From assembly GCA_039810085.1 (NCBI GenBank), contig JBDHWG010000002.1, forward strand, positions 1 through 64,000: a stretch of DNA of 64,000 bases. Reading direction: 5' to 3'. Below are positions 44,842 to 53,419 of the stretch, one piece after another. How positions within the stretch are numbered: position 1 is the stretch's first letter; every line of letters begins with the position of its first letter. Below the pieces are notes generated by a model. The model was given only the letters and a program-made list of their open reading frames with translations, ran no database searches and was not told the origin of the DNA. Source of the DNA: JBDHWG01 sp039810085. Its GTDB lineage: Bacteria > Chloroflexota > Anaerolineae > Epilineales > JAHCIE01. The translations under genes were made by a program, and so were the position numbers.

Positions 44842-46706
44842 GCGGCGCCTCGTTGGGGAATGGTGACGATGATGCGGGTGCCCTGCCCGGTTCCGGTCAC
44901 GATGCTAAAGCGGCCACCGAGACTCTGCGCCCGCTCGCGCATCGTCGCCATGCCGTGGCGCCGGTAGTCGCCGTTCGCCGCAAGGGCCTGGGGCAAACCG
45001 TCGCCGTTGTCGGTGACGGTCAGCTCCAGATAGTCGCCCTGCGCCACCAGGCGGACCTCGACGTGCCGGGCGTGGGCGTGCTTGCGCACGTTGGTGAGCG
45101 CCTCCTGGGCAATGCGGAGGAGTTGCAGCGTGACCTCCGGGTCTACCACCAGCCCTGGCGGGTCAGCGACGAAAGCCGTCTCGATGGCGGTCTGCTGGCG
45201 GAAGTGGGTCACGTAGTCCGCCAGCCGCGCCGCCACCTGCTCTGGGTGCTCGGCAGCCAGGCGCAGCCCATCGATGGCTTCCCGCGCATCGACGTAGGCG
45301 GCCCGAATGGACTCGCGCATCTCGCCCATCTCAAGAATCGCGTCCTCGTCGCGGCCAACCTTGACCAGCTTCTCCAGGCGCTCCATTTGCAAGCTAAGAT
45401 AGGCCAGGGTTTGCGCCAGGCCATCGTGAATCTCACGCGACAGGCGATAGCGCTCCTCGAAGACCGCCATCTGTCGCACCTGTTCGTAGAGCTGCGCGTT
45501 GCGGACGGCCAGGGCAATCTGGTTTGCTGCCGTCGTCAGCAGATCGGTGTGGCGGGCGGACAGCGTCCGGGGCCGCGTTGCGCCCAGGAACAGCGCGCCG
45601 AACACTAAGCCCTCGGTCACCAGCGGCGCAGCCGCAGCCGACCGTAGGTCCCCTGTTGGCTCCGGCAGCGTCGCGACGATCACCGGGGCGCCTGTCAGCG
45701 TTTTCTGCGCCATCTCCAGCGCTAGCTCGAAGCGGGCGTCGGTCATGCCGCTCCCCAGCCCACGGGAGGCGCGGCACGCCCAGGCATGGGACGCGGCATC
45801 GTACAGGAACAAGGCCGCCGCGTCCACATCCCAACCGGCGGCTGTGATTTGCAAGACCTGGCTCGCAAAGTGGTCCAGGTTCGCCTCGCTCGCCGCCGCC
45901 TGATCCAGCGCGTGCAGCGTCGTCATCTGGCGCGCTCGCAGCCGTCGGCTGTCCAGCATCCCGGCGATTTCCCCTTGCACAACATTGAGTAAGCGCACCT
46001 GGGACTCCGGCGGACCATCCGCCGAGGGGAAGTAGGCCAGGATCGCCCCGACGCGCTCTTTCTCGCGCACGATGGGCATGCACACCGCCGACGCGATACC
46101 TTCCGCTTCCGCCAATGTCTCAAGCCCGACAAACAGCGGGCAGCCGCTCCGCGTCTGGGCACGCAGCGTCGTGCATTCACGGCAACGCGTCGTGTCGATG
46201 CCCGCGTCCATCTGGGCGCGCAACGCGTGGACATACTGCTCGCTCAGGCCCCACGCCACGTCGAGCTGCACGCGGTTGGCCGCGTCGTCGAACGTCACGA
46301 TGGACGATGCCTGCGCCCCAATCAACTCGATAGGCGCCTGGGCAGCCAGCTCCAGCACCGTCTCCTCACTGTCGGCCGCCGCGATCTGCTCCCCAATGCG
46401 GTTGAGCGACAGCAGCCGCGCGTGGTTCGTCTCAAGCTCGGCGTAAGCAACTTTCAGGTGCTCCTCGGCCTGACTGTGCCGCTCCAGGGCGTTCGCCAGC
46501 AAACTCAGCCCGATCCATGCAGTAATGCTGCCCACAATGCCAAGGATAAGGACATCGAGTGTGTCGCTCAAGGAGAACGCGCTTGGCCCTAGCCAGGAGA
46601 CCAGCACGGAGCGCTCTAGCGCGGCGACGGCAAACACGCCCAGTGGGAGGAGCCAGCGTAGGCGGCGAAGCTGGATATGCAGCGGGACATGGGAGAAAAA
46701 CGGCAT
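44838..46706 (-). CDS. NarX-like GAF histidine kinase
   Basis: A 622-residue sensor kinase. Two N-terminal helices (about 15-70), a short coiled coil, a first GAF domain (about 105-250), a second GAF (about 275-405), a HisKA_3 dimer with the phospho-His in RLSREIHDGLAQTLAYL (about 427), and an HATPase with NVRKHAHAR and DNGDGLP. The first GAF contains a cysteine group, CREC and a third Cys in SGCPLF, which could bind a metal or act in redox sensing. A promoter lies just upstream. Partner of the NarL regulator. Confidence 0.93.
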   Translation of the reverse strand: MPFFSHVPLHIQLRRLRWLLPLGVFAVAALERSVLVSWLGPSAFSLSDTLDVLILGIVGSITAWIGLSLLANALERHSQAEEHLKVAYAELETNHARLLSLNRIGEQIAAADSEETVLELAAQAPIELIGAQASSIVTFDDAANRVQLDVAWGLSEQYVHALRAQMDAGIDTTRCRECTTLRAQTRSGCPLFVGLETLAEAEGIASAVCMPIVREKERVGAILAYFPSADGPPESQVRLLNVVQGEIAGMLDSRRLRARQMTTLHALDQAAASEANLDHFASQVLQITAAGWDVDAAALFLYDAASHAWACRASRGLGSGMTDARFELALEMAQKTLTGAPVIVATLPEPTGDLRSAAAAPLVTEGLVFGALFLGATRPRTLSARHTDLLTTAANQIALAVRNAQLYEQVRQMAVFEERYRLSREIHDGLAQTLAYLSLQMERLEKLVKVGRDEDAILEMGEMRESIRAAYVDAREAIDGLRLAAEHPEQVAARLADYVTHFRQQTAIETAFVADPPGLVVDPEVTLQLLRIAQEALTNVRKHAHARHVEVRLVAQGDYLELTVTDNGDGLPQALAANGDYRRHGMATMRERAQSLGGRFSIVTGTGQGTRIIVTIPQRGAA

Positions 46707-46771
46707 GGATAGGCCATCCCGGCCGACGCAAGCTGATGTTGTGACTCACAGTGCGGACCGCACCTTTTCTT

Positions 46772-46800
46772 ATTGTACCCTATCCCGCAAACGTTTGCAA
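46772..46800 (-). promoter_or_regulatory. Sigma70-type promoter of the histidine kinase gene
   Basis: On the minus strand: TTGCAA (46800-46795), 17-nt spacer, TACAAT (46777-46772). It is divergent from the SulP promoter, with only 30 nt between the two -35 boxes; both are TTGCAA, a self-complementary hexamer. Confidence 0.7.
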
Positions 46801-46830
46801 GGCTGCAATATGTCGATAAGCGTCAGCGGG

Positions 46831-46859
46831 TTGCAATGTGACAGCGTCCGTTTTATACT
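46831..46859 (+). promoter_or_regulatory. Sigma70-type promoter of the SulP-glpX operon
   Basis: TTGCAA (46831-46836), 17-nt spacer, TATACT (46854-46859). The gene starts at 46948. Confidence 0.7.
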
Positions 46860-46947
46860 GTGCTTCCGCGACATCGTCTTTGCGCGTCCCCATGCGGTTG
46901 CCGTCTTCCACACTGCAATAAAATCAGCGCACCTGGGAGAGTCGCCG

Positions 46948-49056
46948 ATGCTCACCAACATCCGAAGCAGTGCCGCCTACCTTATGCGCCCAGCCGAGAT
47001 CTTGCGCGCCGAGCCTCTGCTCCGCCTGCGCTTCGATCTGATTGCCGGGCTGACGGTCGCCATCGTCGCCCTCCCCCAGGCCATCGCCTACGGGGTCGCC
47101 GCCGGGGCAACACCGGCGATGGGCCTGTATGCAGCCATTGTCGCGCCCATCGTCGCGGGTCTGTGGGGGTCCTCCAACCAGACTTTTACGTCGCCGACCA
47201 ACGTCACAGCTCTCCTCGTCTTCTCGAGCCTATCCGCTATCGCCACACCAGGGACGCCCAACTTCCTCGTCGCGGCGGGGCTGACGGCGGCTCTAGCCGG
47301 CGCAATCCAGTTGATTCTAGGACTGGCTCGGCTAGGCATGTTGGTCAATTTCATCTCGGACTCGCTCCTGGTGGGCTTTGCAGCCGGCGCTGGCATCCTC
47401 CTGGCGATCAATGAGTCGCGCCATCTGCTCGGTTTGAGCTTCAGCAGCGCGAGCGTGGTCGAGACGATACAACGCGAGCTGCTGAACCTTCCCCAGATAA
47501 GCGTGCCTACCCTGGCTATCGGGCTGGGAACCATGGCGCTTATGGTGGTCATCCGCAAAGTACGACCACGCTGGCCCGCGACGGTGATCTCTCTCTCCAG
47601 CGTGTGCCTTGTCGTATTCGTTCTCGGCTTGAACAACGCCGGCGTGAAGGTGATCGGCCCGTTTCCACAGGGCTTGCCCCCCTTCCAGCCGGTTCCCCTC
47701 TTTGACTTGAACCTTGTCGCCGAGCTGGCGCCCGGCGCGCTGGCAATCGCCGCCGTCGGCCTGATCCAAACCATGGCTATCGCCCGCTCGATGGCTATCG
47801 CCACGGACCAGCAGATCGACAACAACCAGGAATTCGTCGGCCAGGGGCTAGGCAACATCGCGTGCGGCTTCTTCACTGGCATCCCGGTCTGCGGCTCAAA
47901 CTCGTGCTCGAGCATCAACAACCAGGCAGGCGCGCGGTCCGCGCTGTCATCCGTCTTCGCCGGTGTGTTCATCCTTGTCGCCATGCTGCTCCTGTCACCC
48001 GTTGGCGCGTACATGCCGCGAGCCGCTCTGGCGGGCGTGCTCATCATCATTGGTATCGGCATGGTGGATCGCGCACAGATCGCCCACATCTGGCGCAGCA
48101 GCCGTGGCGACGCGGCCATCATGCTCGTGACGTTTGCAGGCACGCTGTTCCTCCGCATCGACTTCGCCGTCCTGGCGGGCATCATGATGTCCCTGGCATA
48201 CTACATCCTACAGACCAGCGCGCCTAGGGTGAGAGCCGTTGTGCCGGACAATGACTTCCGCCATTTCATTCACCAGCCGCACAAGCCGCAGTGCCCGCAA
48301 CTCGGTATCCTGGACATCCTGGGCGACCTGTACTTCGGCGCCGCCAGCAATGTGGAGAACGCCATCCGCGCCCAGCGCCGCGCCCACCCGGCACAGCGCT
48401 TCCTCCTCCTGCGCATGCACAGCGTCCACCGATGCGACATCACCGGCATCCGCGTACTCCAGAGCGTCGTGCGCTACTACCGACAGGAAGGTGGCGACGT
48501 ATTCATGGTGCGAGTCCATACGCCGGTGCTGCATTTCATGCGCTCCTCTGGGTTTTTTGCCTACCTGGGCGCTGACCATTTCCTGTCCGAGGACACCGCC
48601 ATCGAGTACCTGTTCTACCATGTCCTGGACCCGGCGGTGTGCATCTATGAGAGCGACGTCCGGGTGTTCCGCGAGTGCCAGAACCTGCCCCGCTACGTCC
48701 CCACCGTCGAGATTACGCTGCCCAAGGCCACAGCGAGCGATGTCCCCAAAGTCGCGCCGCGCGAGCTGTGGCAGCAATTGCACAGCGGCGCACCGCCCAT
48801 CGTCATCGACGTGCGCGAACCGCGCGAGTTCCAGCAGGGTCACATTCCGCAGGCGCAGCTCCTGTCCCTCCCTATGCTCGTCGCCGAGCAGCCGCCCCTG
48901 CCCCACGACAAGCCCATCGTCTTCGTCTGCCGCATTGGCCGCCGCAGCGCGCGAGCCGCGCAGCTCTACCGACAGAACGGATATACGAACGCCGCCGTGC
49001 TGGACGGCGGCATGCAGGCTTGGGAAGCCGCCCGGCTGCTCCAGGCTGTGGCTTAG
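46948..49056 (+). CDS. SulP-family anion transporter with STAS and rhodanese domains
   Basis: A 702-residue membrane carrier. The SulP core (about 20-430) has VALPQAIAYGVAAGATPAMGL, and the conserved NNQEFVGQGLGN and FTGIPVCGSNSCSSIN. A cytoplasmic STAS domain follows (about 455-560), then a nucleotide-independent linker and a full rhodanese domain (about 605-700) with DVREPREFQQGHIP and active-site Cys in FVCRIGRRSARAA. Fusion of an anion carrier to a sulfurtransferase suggests handling of sulfate, thiosulfate or another sulfur anion; SulP proteins can also carry bicarbonate. The frame is open upstream to 46525 as a shadow of the kinase gene. ATG 46948 has GGGAGAG. glpX follows after 15 nt. 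Confidence 0.9.
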   Translation: MLTNIRSSAAYLMRPAEILRAEPLLRLRFDLIAGLTVAIVALPQAIAYGVAAGATPAMGLYAAIVAPIVAGLWGSSNQTFTSPTNVTALLVFSSLSAIATPGTPNFLVAAGLTAALAGAIQLILGLARLGMLVNFISDSLLVGFAAGAGILLAINESRHLLGLSFSSASVVETIQRELLNLPQISVPTLAIGLGTMALMVVIRKVRPRWPATVISLSSVCLVVFVLGLNNAGVKVIGPFPQGLPPFQPVPLFDLNLVAELAPGALAIAAVGLIQTMAIARSMAIATDQQIDNNQEFVGQGLGNIACGFFTGIPVCGSNSCSSINNQAGARSALSSVFAGVFILVAMLLLSPVGAYMPRAALAGVLIIIGIGMVDRAQIAHIWRSSRGDAAIMLVTFAGTLFLRIDFAVLAGIMMSLAYYILQTSAPRVRAVVPDNDFRHFIHQPHKPQCPQLGILDILGDLYFGAASNVENAIRAQRRAHPAQRFLLLRMHSVHRCDITGIRVLQSVVRYYRQEGGDVFMVRVHTPVLHFMRSSGFFAYLGADHFLSEDTAIEYLFYHVLDPAVCIYESDVRVFRECQNLPRYVPTVEITLPKATASDVPKVAPRELWQQLHSGAPPIVIDVREPREFQQGHIPQAQLLSLPMLVAEQPPLPHDKPIVFVCRIGRRSARAAQLYRQNGYTNAAVLDGGMQAWEAARLLQAVA

Positions 49057-49071
49057 AGGATCCACCGAGAC

Positions 49072-50043
49072 ATGCAAAGCAACAACACCACCGCCCGCAA
49101 TTGGGGATTGGACCTGGGACGCGCAACCGAGGCGGCCGCCATTGCCGCTGGCCGCTGGATGGGCTTCGGTCAGCGCGATGCCGCCGACACGGCCGCGGCC
49201 GAGGCCATGTACGACGCCCTGAATGCCCTGGACATGGACGGGACCATCGTCATCGGCGAAGAGGCCCGCCACAGCGGGATGTCCTCGCTGGCTACAGGCC
49301 GCCAGATCGGCCAGGGCGGGCCGGCGCTTGATATCGTCGTAGATGCCGTGGACGGCCTCAACCTGCTGGCCCTCGGCCACGCGGGGGCGATTGCCGTAGC
49401 CGGCGCGACGGCGCGCAACACCATGTGGTCGCCCGCGCCAGCGGTCTACGTCGATAAGATCGTGGCAGACCGTGACCTGGCCGGCGCGCTTGTTCCAGAG
49501 TGCATGGACGCGCCCGCCGCCTGGACGCTTGCCCTCGCCGCTAGGGTCAAGCGCAAACAGGTACGCGACCTGGTGGTGTTCGTCCTGGACCGGCCGCGGC
49601 ACGTCCACCTCATCGAAGAGATCCGCAGGGCGGGCGCGCGCATCATGTTGCGCCGCGACGGCGACATCGCCGGCGCGCTGCTCGCTGCCTCGCCAGACAA
49701 AGGCGTCGATCTTCTCATGGGCATCGGCGGCGCGCCGGAGGCCGTCATCGCGGCGTGTGCCGTCAAGGCGCTGGGCGGGGCGATGCTGGTGCGCCTGGCC
49801 CCCCAGAGCGAGGCAGAGCGGGCAGAAATCGAAGCTGCCGGCCTCGATACGCGCCGTATTCTGAGCTGCGACGAGATGATTACCGGCGACCAGGTGTTTT
49901 TCGCCGCGACCGGCATCACCGATGGCAATTTACTGAACGGCGTGCGTTATCAGGGCAACAAGGCTGAAACGCAATCCCTCGTCTTGCGCTGCGATAGCCG
50001 CACGCGCCGCCACATCTACACCGAGCATTTCCTCCAGGAGTGA
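49072..50043 (+). CDS. glpX: Class II fructose-1,6-bisphosphatase
   Basis: A 323-residue Mg/Li-sensitive phosphatase of gluconeogenesis and sugar-phosphate cycles, in the cytoplasm. The signatures are IVIGEEARHSG, DIVVDAVDGLNL (metal-binding DxxDG), VFVLDRPRHVHLI, GIGGAPEAV and TGITDGNLLNGVRY. The order of motifs and length match GlpX. It is co-transcribed with the SulP gene (15-nt gap), an unexplained pairing. Confidence 0.95.
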   Translation: MQSNNTTARNWGLDLGRATEAAAIAAGRWMGFGQRDAADTAAAEAMYDALNALDMDGTIVIGEEARHSGMSSLATGRQIGQGGPALDIVVDAVDGLNLLALGHAGAIAVAGATARNTMWSPAPAVYVDKIVADRDLAGALVPECMDAPAAWTLALAARVKRKQVRDLVVFVLDRPRHVHLIEEIRRAGARIMLRRDGDIAGALLAASPDKGVDLLMGIGGAPEAVIAACAVKALGGAMLVRLAPQSEAERAEIEAAGLDTRRILSCDEMITGDQVFFAATGITDGNLLNGVRYQGNKAETQSLVLRCDSRTRRHIYTEHFLQE

Positions 50044-50078
50044 GCCACATTACAGTTTTCGACGCATTGCAGCATTTT

Positions 50079-50108
50079 CTGGCACTCCCAACACGGGCGA
50101 TGTATAAT
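50079..50108 (+). promoter_or_regulatory. Sigma70-type promoter of the cytochrome c gene
   Basis: CTGGCA (50079-50084), 18-nt spacer, TATAAT (50103-50108). Transcript start is expected near 50115, about 107 nt before the ATG. Confidence 0.65.
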
Positions 50109-50221
50109 GGGGGCAGCGCTCGAACACGCACGCCGACAGCATTTGAATAGCCTGCGGCGGGGCGCCGTGGGTGCGTTGGCGGGCAACATCCAACCCAGGC
50201 ATTGCAAGGAGGCATACCAAA

Positions 50222-50632
50222 ATGAAAATACGAGTGCTATTTATTCTATCGGCGCTTTTGATCGGCGCTGTTGTCCTCGCAGCATGTGGCGGTGGTGGCG
50301 GCGGCGCTGCGTCCTCGTCCGGCGGGCAGCAGGCGGCGGCCAAGTCGGCGGGTGATTCGGCGCGCGGCAAGACCGTATTCACCCAGACCTGCGCCTCGTG
50401 CCACGGCCCGACCGGCCAGGGCATCCAGGGTCTCGGCAAGGACTTCACTAAGAGCGAGTTCGTCAAGAGCCAGACCGACCAGCAGCTCGTCGATTTCGTC
50501 AAGAAGGGCCGCCCCGCGTCTGACCCGGCGAACACGACCAAGGTGGACATGCCCCCGAAGGGCGGCAACAACTCGCTGACCGACAAGGACATCCTCGATG
50601 TCGTCGCCTACGTCCGCACGCTTCAGAAGTAA
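50222..50632 (+). CDS. Lipoprotein c-type cytochrome
   Basis: A 136-residue single-heme protein. Lipobox VLAACGGG follows a short signal peptide (IRVLFILSALLIGAVV). A Gly/Ser/Ala linker leads to a class I cytochrome c with heme motif CASCH and Met ligand probably in KVDMPPKGG. It would be tethered to the outer face of the membrane and could feed electrons to the CuA site of the ba3 oxidase. ATG 50222 has AGGAGG 9 nt upstream. Confidence 0.93.
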   Translation: MKIRVLFILSALLIGAVVLAACGGGGGGAASSSGGQQAAAKSAGDSARGKTVFTQTCASCHGPTGQGIQGLGKDFTKSEFVKSQTDQQLVDFVKKGRPASDPANTTKVDMPPKGGNNSLTDKDILDVVAYVRTLQK

Positions 50633-50654
50633 AGTTTCCTGATTCAAACACTGG

Positions 50655-50688
50655 GGGCAGCGAGCCAAGTCGCTGCCCTCACTCTTTT
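50655..50688 (+). terminator. Terminator between cytochrome c and msrQ
   Basis: Stem gggcagcga (50655-50663) and tcgctgccc (50670-50678) with a 6-nt loop, followed by TCACTCTTTT. It separates two convergent genes and could serve both. Confidence 0.7.
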
Positions 50689-51448
50689 AGATGTCTTCCC
50701 CTTCTCGGCGCCTATGCGCCTCGGCACTTCCTACCCATTCCTTCGGCCAGGCAGATAGCCCGCGTGCTGGACGCGCAGGAGCTTGCGCCTGCCCGGTGAG
50801 CCGCTGGCGCGTCTGCACGATCCAATGGCGGATCGGCGGCACGCGCACCAGCAGCAGCGCCGTCAGAATCACGGCGTAGCGCAGCGGGTCACCATACACC
50901 CCCGCCTTGCCCTCCCACACAAAGTGGAGCACGGCCAGCACGCCCGCCGCGTACACCAGCCAGTGCAGCCGAATCCAGTTGCGCTTGAGCCGCCGCTGCC
51001 ATCCTTTCGTTGAAGTGATAGCGAGCGCCGTCAGAATGAGCAACGCCCCCAGCCCCGCCACGATGTACGGCTTGTTGAGCAGCGCGTCTTGCAGGGCCAT
51101 TTGCAGGTTAAAGGCGTAGTCCAGCCCGATGAAGTTCAGGAAGTGGAGCAGGGCATAGAAGAAGGCGTACAGGCCCAGCGCGCGGCGGACGGTCACCGGC
51201 TTGCGGTAGCCGAAGACGATGTAGACCGGCGTCGCTGCCAGGCTCGCACCCAGCAGGATGATCGCCGCTCGCCCGGTGAGGTCGTTGATGGTCTGGATCG
51301 GGTCCACGCCCAGGTCATGGTGGGTGTAGCGCCACACCAGCAAGGCCAGCGGGTACAGGCCCGCCAGGTGCGCGAGCAGCCACAGCCACCTGTCCCGAAC
51401 GACGTCGAGCCGGGACGGTTGCGGGTGGGCGACGCGAGCAGGATGCAT
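50687..51448 (-). CDS. msrQ: MsrQ-type heme b membrane subunit
   Basis: A 253-residue integral membrane protein with about six helices of the ferric-reductase-like family. Heme-binding His residues are likely in YALLHFLNF, RLHWLVYAAGVLAVLHFVW. It passes quinol-derived electrons to MsrP to repair methionine sulfoxide in exported proteins. Start ATG 51448 shares one base with the msrP stop (TAATG). Confidence 0.93.
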   Translation of the reverse strand: MHPARVAHPQPSRLDVVRDRWLWLLAHLAGLYPLALLVWRYTHHDLGVDPIQTINDLTGRAAIILLGASLAATPVYIVFGYRKPVTVRRALGLYAFFYALLHFLNFIGLDYAFNLQMALQDALLNKPYIVAGLGALLILTALAITSTKGWQRRLKRNWIRLHWLVYAAGVLAVLHFVWEGKAGVYGDPLRYAVILTALLLVRVPPIRHWIVQTRQRLTGQAQAPARPARGLSAWPKEWVGSAEAHRRREGEDI

Positions 51449-52443
51449 TAGAAGTTGGCCTTCAGGTCCATGCCCTCGTAGAGCGACGCAACCTGGCTGC
51501 CGTAGCCGTTGAACATGAGCGTCGAGCGCCGCCCCAGTTCGCCGATGCGCCGCTCGGTCGCCTGAGACCAGCGCGGGTGGTCCACCTGCGGGTTGACGTT
51601 GGCGTAGAAGCCGTACTCGTCTGATGCTGCGGTCGACCAGGCTGTCGCAGGCATCGTGTCCGTTAGCTCAATCTTGGCGATGGACTTAGCGCTCTTGAAG
51701 CCGTACTTCCACGGCACGACCAATCGGATGGGCGCGCCGTCCTGGTTAGGCAGCGGCTTGCCATACATGCCCGTGGCGAGGATCGTCAGCGGGTGCATCG
51801 CTTCGTCGAGGCGCAGGCCCTCAGTGTACGGCCACGGGAGAATACTCGCGTGCTGCATGGGCATCTGCTCTGGCCGATAGACCGTAACAAACTTGACGAA
51901 CTTTGCCTGGGACGTCGGCTCGACCATCTTGAGCAGGCTTGCCAGTGGGAAGCCGACCCAGGGAACCACGAACGACCAACCCTCGACGCAGCGCAGGCGG
52001 TAGACGCGCTCCTCGTGGGGGAATGTGGCGTAGATATCCTCCATCGAGAACGAGCGCGGCTTGCCCACCATCCCGCTGACCTCGACCGTCCACGGCAGCG
52101 GCTGGAAGCCCTGCGCCCGGTCGCCTACGTCCTCCTTATTGAGAGAGAACTCGTAGAAGTTGTTGTAGTTCGTGACCTGGTCGTAGGGGTTGACGACCGC
52201 GCCCAGCTCGTCCGTCTTGGCGCTGACGAACGGGTCGGCGTGGGCCAGCTCAGCGGGCAGCTTCGCAGACACGGGCGGCGCGGCCGGCGACGCCGCTGCC
52301 TTCGGCTGCGGTGTGCTCCCAAGCGGCGCGCCACACGCCGCCAGCAGGAACGCGCCCGCCGTCAGCACCGCGCCCTTCATGAACTGACGCCGATTGATGT
52401 ACAGAAATTCGGGTGTAATCTCGTCGCGTCCGATGTCACTCAT
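51448..52443 (-). CDS. msrP: MsrP (YedY-like) molybdopterin methionine-sulfoxide reductase
   Basis: A 331-residue exported molybdoenzyme of the sulfite oxidase fold. It has a Tat signal (RRQFMKGAVLTAGAF) that also ends in a lipobox-like LLAACG, so it may be a Tat lipoprotein. The Mo-ligating Cys is in RLRCVEGWSFVVPW; PIRLVVPWKYGFKSAKSI is the family C-terminal signature. It works with MsrQ, encoded by the next gene. Confidence 0.94.
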   Translation of the reverse strand: MSDIGRDEITPEFLYINRRQFMKGAVLTAGAFLLAACGAPLGSTPQPKAAASPAAPPVSAKLPAELAHADPFVSAKTDELGAVVNPYDQVTNYNNFYEFSLNKEDVGDRAQGFQPLPWTVEVSGMVGKPRSFSMEDIYATFPHEERVYRLRCVEGWSFVVPWVGFPLASLLKMVEPTSQAKFVKFVTVYRPEQMPMQHASILPWPYTEGLRLDEAMHPLTILATGMYGKPLPNQDGAPIRLVVPWKYGFKSAKSIAKIELTDTMPATAWSTAASDEYGFYANVNPQVDHPRWSQATERRIGELGRRSTLMFNGYGSQVASLYEGMDLKANF

Positions 52444-52495
52444 CGCCCAGCCCTCCTGAGAACCCTGGCGCTTCAGCCCTTTCTCTCACGTTTCA

Positions 52496-52524
52496 AGTAT
52501 AGATACGTGTTTTCCCGCTTACAA
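52496..52524 (-). promoter_or_regulatory. Sigma70-type promoter of msrPQ
   Basis: On the minus strand: TTGTAA (52524-52519), 17-nt spacer, TATACT (52501-52496), about 50 nt before the msrP ATG. Confidence 0.7.
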
Positions 52525-52670
52525 GGACATGGCTTTCACCCGTATTACGCTTATCTTAACAAACGCTATTCGGCTTACCAATACTTGGTGGCGTAGTGGA
52601 ACCGAGATTTAGAGGCAGACATTCTCTCTCTTCTTTCCTCCGCTGCGACTACCCTGAAAAATAAGCCTAG

Positions 52671-52742
52671 GTTGTCATGCCGACGAAGGAGGCATCTGGG
52701 CTGCCGCAGTCCAGACCCCTCACTTCGTTCGGGGTGACAGCT
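52671..52742. repeat. Palindromic repeat, gtcatgccgacgaagg family, copy 2
   Basis: The left arm tgtcatgccgacgaaggagg continuing catctgggc is the same as the copy at 8951; the right arm is cttcgttcggggtgacagct. The centre differs. The surrounding gap 52444-52904 (461 nt) otherwise holds the msrPQ promoter and no gene that I can support. Confidence 0.8.
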
Positions 52743-52904
52743 GTTTTCATGCGCAATGGTGAACCACAGGTTCATGGATAACTCTGCGTTTCTTTTCTCT
52801 TAGACGGCCAGAGGGCGCTCGGCCGGGGTTGTCGCCGTGGTACGGTTATTGATGCTCTCCGCAGGTTCCTGGTATTTTGTACTGGATTCACAATGGAGAA
52901 ACTT

Positions 52905-53288
52905 ATGCCCAAGACACGTACCCCGCGTCGCCTCCTGGCAGCGGCGGCCGTCGTTCTGTCCCTGGCCGTCGGCGCCTGCGCCAACCAGGCCGGGCCGCAG
53001 CCCGCGCCCACGACACCCATCTCCGCCGTCGCACCCACCGCAGCCGCCTTGCCTAAGAACGCGCTATCGACCACCGTTCCCGCCAACACCCTGACCACTG
53101 CCACACCGGCCACCTCTGCCGCGAGCCGAGCGACGCCCGCCGCGACCTCGGCGCTGCCGACCCCCTAGTCGCGCAAAGGGCCAGAACCGCTCGTCCACAA
53201 CGGCACAAGGAACGTGCCCTCCATCCTGCTCACGCCCGTTGCCGTGACCAAGGATAACATCAAGGACACCGTCGTCAAGGACGCCTTC
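52905..53288 (+). pseudogene. Remnant of a sugar-binding lipoprotein gene (XylF/ChvE-like)
   Basis: ATG 52905 follows GGAGAAACTT and gives a lipoprotein signal (RRLLAAAAVVLSLAVGAC), then a Thr/Ala/Pro-rich linker that stops at TAG 53166-53168. Directly past the TAG, in the same frame, the sequence reads VPSILLTPVAVTKDNIKDTV and VKDAF, which is the end of periplasmic sugar-binding proteins (ILLEPVAVTKDNIKDTVVKDGF). The roughly 280 residues between are missing. I read it as a gene with a large internal deletion and a stop, further cut by the palindrome at 53289. The short lipoprotein might still be expressed. Confidence 0.65.
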
Positions 53289-53317
53289 GTTGGGGCGGGT
53301 TTGAAACCCGCCCCAAC
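53289..53317. repeat. Perfect 14-bp palindrome with one-base loop
   Basis: gttggggcgggttt, then g, then aaacccgccccaac. It interrupts the tail of the decayed sugar-binding-protein frame. The rest of the gap to 53420 shows no feature. Confidence 0.75.
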
Positions 53318-53419
53318 GGCGTTGTCTCTTGCCGTATCGCATGCGGCTCCATTGCGTCATCTTTTGTAGGTCTACACCCTAAGTGTAACAGTTCATCATC
53401 TTGCCGTGAATAACGCCCT

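Noticed and set aside
48208..49608. 466-codon minus-strand frame over SulP/glpX
   Set aside because: Opposite-strand shadow of two well-supported genes, no start signal and no domain recognised.
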